Origin: Antrodiella citrinella | Lineage: Eukaryota > Basidiomycota > Agaricomycetes > Polyporales > Steccherinaceae | DNA: 11,390 nt | Assembly: GCA_004802725.1 (NCBI GenBank) | Contig: SGPM01000575.1 | Coordinates: forward strand, 1 to 11,390 | Direction of reading: 5' to 3' | Shown: positions 8,693 to 11,390 of the stretch, piece after piece | How positions within the stretch are numbered: the first letter of the stretch is position 1 | Layout: each line of letters begins with the position of its first letter | Made by a program: the position numbers and the translations under genes | The notes under the pieces: generated by a model | Told to the model about the DNA's origin: nothing | Databases searched by the model: none | What the model saw: the letters and a program-made list of their open reading frames with translations, nothing else

Positions 8693-10473
8693 TTACCTGA
8701 ACCTTGACCTATCCTTGCGGTCGCCGTTCGTGCGTCTTTCGCCTACACCGAGTAATGGAGGCAATAAATTTGCCCGGACATCCCGATTACCATTAACTTC
8801 CGCGTCAGCCCATTCAATCTGGTATCCTGGTGGTGGCACAGGGAGGGCAGGAATGTCAACTCGCCCAGCGTCGGCTTCGACCATCATTAAAGGTACTGAT
8901 CCAGAGGAATGCGCGGCTGACGTAGCATTTCCCGAATCAACTGCAGCATATCGTTTAGCGTCATTATTCAAGTGGTGAACGGGTTCGCATGCTTACCGTC
9001 GGCGCGACCATTGTTTGCGCTGTAAATAAAGGGCTGAACCGGGGGTACGCGCAAAGCCGCGCTACGACGTCTCCTACATGTCATCAATATTGAAATTGAT
9101 ATGAGGAAGATGTACTCGCTTGCCGACGCACCTTCTCCAGAAGAAGAGTCCGATGACCAACAGAAGCACAGAAGCAGCCGCGATCTGCAATGCAGTGATG
9201 TTTCAGTAGCAAGAACATATAATTAAAGACCTAAGGACCGACCGCTATGCCTGCTATTGCTCCAGTACTCAGCCTCGATTTTCCGCTCATAACGCGGCCC
9301 GGAGCTGCAGTCTCATTACTTCTGGAAGCGGTCGAAGTCACTCCTGGCGATTGAGAACTGCCTCCCGACCCCGTGATGGACCCACTGCAGGTAGGCAAGG
9401 ACATCAGTCACGAATACGACGAGAAGATGATGACAAAATTAACGAACCCGTCGATAGTATCTAAGCTGCTGAATGAGAATGCCGCTGCTTCGTCCGTGAC
9501 TCGCACTAGATAGCTTTCGTCGCGGTCCAGACCGCTGGCCCAATATAATATCTGCTTGAAATCCAAAACTGATGAAGTGTCGTTGATCGATGTTGAGATA
9601 TTCTGCGAAGAATTATTGAGACGAGAGATATCCACCGTCTTCACTCCGTGGTCGCTGTTTACAGCGCCCCACAGGAAAAATGCCGATGTGTTTGTGAGGA
9701 TGAAAGACACGGACTCCCCAGCGACTTCTGTCAACATCTGTTCAGGGAATGGGAGGAAGCTGCCATTGGCATAAAGAACTGAAAACAGTGCCAAAGCGAA
9801 GGTAAATGTTTGAGCGCAGTCGTACGATGAAAACGTCACATGCCATTGTGAGTAGACTCGATTTTCCAACTGTTGGACGTGCCTGTGCTCTGATACCTGA
9901 AGAAGCTATTTGGGGATGGTGCAGGTCCATTTTCATTCACCGCGAAGACCGTGCTGTTCACTGGTCGGGATGTAGAGCTTCGAAGCAATTGATCGTCAAC
10001 TGATGATTAAATTTGGCGAATCATGATCTGAGCAGATCTACTCACTTCTGGTACCCGATCCCAATGGATATTTCTGCGTACTGGAAGGCCACTGTGCCAC
10101 CAAGGGCAGTCAAAACCACCGTATGGTTGCCATACGCCAATCCTGTTTTGCTGCCTAGTAGACCACCTTGCGGCACGTCCGCGGTCTGAACAGTAGTGCT
10201 GGCGCCGTCAACGACTATACTATATGAGGCGGAAGTGGCCTGCCCGTACAAATACACCGCCGAGCCCACCCAGCTCATCGTCATGGTCGAACCTGCTAGT
10301 GTCGTTCGGTGCGAATCGGCACCCACACCTTGCGGTACGCCATACCCAGTATTGAATACGCCTCCACTGTAAGAGACGTTCCATCCTGAGGTAAGAGGGC
10401 CGTCCCGAATGGGTGCATACATAATGGAAGCTGTTTGAGATGAAATAGTCACATTATAGGGAAGTGGGTCCAT
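8693..10473 (-). CDS. Single-pass membrane protein with beta-rich ectodomain, 465 aa
   Basis: Seven exons: 10473-10046, 9977-9840, 9759-9448, 9384-9243, 9184-9132, 9073-8997, 8940-8693; the sum is 466 codons with stop. There is no classic signal peptide; the N-terminus (MDPLPYNVTISSQ) starts at once with beta-strand text. Residues 1-142 form one beta-rich unit (SGWNVSYSGG, GSAVYLYG, GNHTVVL). A second follows (LPFPEQ, TSAFFLWGAV, ILYWASGLDRDESYLVRVT). Many Asn-X-Ser/Thr sites fit an outside location. A Ser/Gly/Thr linker leads to one membrane segment at about 333-356 (VLLLVIGLFFW), followed by five Arg and a roughly 108-residue cytoplasmic tail with PALPVPPPGY. This layout is common in mushroom fungi among uncharacterised membrane proteins; a surface sensor or carbohydrate-binding role is inference. 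Introns 2-4 have unusual donors (gtgacg, gttcgt, gtcggt), but phases and protein text agree. The stop overlaps a possible donor (AGgtaaaa), so a further exon is not excluded. Confidence 0.8.
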
Positions 10474-10490
10474 AGTGAGTCAGTCACTAT
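10472..10490. repeat. Short perfect inverted repeat over the start codon, with TGAGTCA
   Basis: atagtga and tcactat form a 7-bp inverted repeat around a 5-base loop; the left arm overlaps the ATG at 10473 of the minus-strand membrane-protein gene. The heptamer tgagtca (10476-10482) matches the consensus of Gcn4/AP-1 type bZIP factors, but it lies within the presumed 5' leader, so a role as a promoter site is doubtful. Confidence 0.4.
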
Positions 10491-11178
10491 CAGGAGGATC
10501 TTGAGGAGTCCATCATGATGGCTCTGTGGGCGCAGGACCTAATAAACAATCGCAAGTATCCCGGTGAATCATCACCGATGCGTATCAGCGACAAAACCTG
10601 AGAGTCTGAGGAAACAAATCTGAATAATGTTCACAGGTAAACCGAGCGATCTCGCTGCGCGAACAAACCGATGACTATTGAAACAAACGGTGCCACACCG
10701 CCATAGAAGTAACCGCCCAATAATGTGCCGAATTCACTATGTGCCTTGATGTCGTAGCTTACCATACCCACCCTTCAAGCTTCAAGATTTAACGGCCAAT
10801 GCCACTGTATGTAACTTGAAACGAGATGAGGATCGTCGGGGATGATCGTCCAGAGTAAGCGCTAGCCATAGCACTAGTAGCGCTCAGCGCTCAGCCAGAC
10901 ACCGGGCCACCGGCACTGGGTCACTGGCAGATCTGTTTCTCTTTGACTCTCATCATATGTCGAGCTACCGAACTCCTTGCCTCCATCCTCCACGTTATTT
11001 GAAAATGCGCACCTCTTCTATCATTCCGCGGACATAGCACTGTGCATTGCATAGTACTAGATAGCTTGATTTTCTTTAGTTTCTCCGCCGATCGAACCTC
11101 ACTACCAAACTGTGGTTGTCAGCCCACTGTCAACGCCTCATTCACCCATTCCCGTGCCCCGCAGTTCCGCACGGCCTG

Positions 11179-11292
11179 AGGTATCATTATGGGAACCCAT
11201 CTTTGACTACTCAAAGTTCAAGATTACTCATGAGGAAGGTTGCACGCATACCTCTCATGTGTTACTCGTGAGGGTCGATTAGGTATCATTAT
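11179..11292 (+). repeat. 12-bp direct repeat aggtatcattat, two copies
   Basis: Identical copies lie at 11179-11190 and 11281-11292, 102 bp apart. Between them is an imperfect palindrome (catgagg... near 11229 and ...cctctcatg near 11252). The origin is unknown; it could be the footprint of a small element or a duplicated regulatory word. Confidence 0.5.
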
Positions 11293-11365
11293 AGATATGT
11301 AGATAGAGTAGGATTAATTTGATTCTATGTGAACACACCCCTCAGGAGGGCGGCGGTAGTCAAAG
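11201..11365. repeat. 10-bp inverted repeat ctttgactac / gtagtcaaag
   Basis: ctttgactac at 11201-11210 is matched by its exact reverse complement at 11356-11365. The span of 165 bp would suit a small non-autonomous element with short terminal inverted repeats, but the arms are short, no target-site duplication flanks them, and the window ends soon after. A chance match is possible. Confidence 0.3.
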
Positions 11366-11390
11366 GTTGCTCGGTCGAGTCAAGGGGAGG

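Larger units (their letters stand above)
10491..11390. other. Gene-free upstream region
   Basis: About 900 bp without a coding frame I can support on either strand. It should include the promoter of the minus-strand membrane-protein gene (ATG 10473). It contains a cgctcagcgctcag word near 10880 and, at its right end, the direct and inverted repeats listed separately. No tRNA or terminator-like structure is clear. Confidence 0.5.

Noticed and set aside
8607..8978. Plus-strand frame of 123 codons
   Set aside because: It lies opposite the last exon of the membrane-protein gene, which joins its neighbours in phase and has the expected tail composition.
9385..9443. Donor gttaat at 9443 in the membrane-protein gene
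   Set aside because: It breaks the phase to the next exon and lacks G at position +5. The donor gttcgt at 9447 has it and is in phase.
9779..9839. Intron 9839-9779 with a classic pyrimidine-rich acceptor
   Set aside because: It leaves the next exon one base out of frame. The acceptor at 9760 keeps frame and gives continuous text (NGIFLPFPEQ), so no frameshift needs to be assumed.
1..11390. A co-ordinated gene cluster or defence-type system
   Set aside because: The six genes differ in type, strand and likely location, share no domain or pathway, and none is a backbone biosynthetic or typical defence gene. The one Crinkler-associated ATPase appears broken.

Overview
The window looks like nuclear DNA of a filamentous basidiomycete, most likely an Agaricomycete. 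The reasons are genes broken by many short GT-AG introns (about 50-95 nt), short intergenic gaps, a secreted S28 peptidase with eleven exons, and two protein types common in mushroom-forming fungi: a single-pass membrane protein with Ser/Thr/Gly-rich ectodomain and arginine-rich stop-transfer, and a Crinkler-associated type P-loop ATPase. Gene models below were built by hand from reading frames, splice sites and phases. None has transcript or database support.

Layout, left to right. (1) 1-1955, plus strand: the 3' part of a gene for a long, disordered Ser/Pro/Gly-rich protein that starts left of, or at, the window edge; its last exon is ambiguous. (2) 2086-2730, minus: a two-exon gene for a 191-residue basic protein, probably mitochondrial. 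(3) 2996-3727, minus: a three-exon gene for a 196-residue protein with a nuclear-signal-like N-terminus and a compact, unidentified C-terminal domain. (4) 4548-6694, plus: a complete secreted serine peptidase of family S28, with all three catalytic residues in place. (5) 6885-8212, minus: a broken P-loop ATPase gene with at least two frame breaks and a short 3' end. (6) 8693-10473, minus: a complete seven-exon gene for a 465-residue single-pass membrane protein. (7) 10474-11390: about 0.9 kb with no gene I can support, carrying short direct and inverted repeats.

The genes do not look like one pathway or cluster. Genes 3 and 4 are divergent and share an 820-bp upstream region; genes 1/2 and 4/5 are convergent. 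I see no tRNA, rRNA, CRISPR array or recognisable transposase. The most interesting points are the decayed ATPase, the unidentified 196-residue protein with a possibly lost splice acceptor, and the unresolved 3' end of gene 1.
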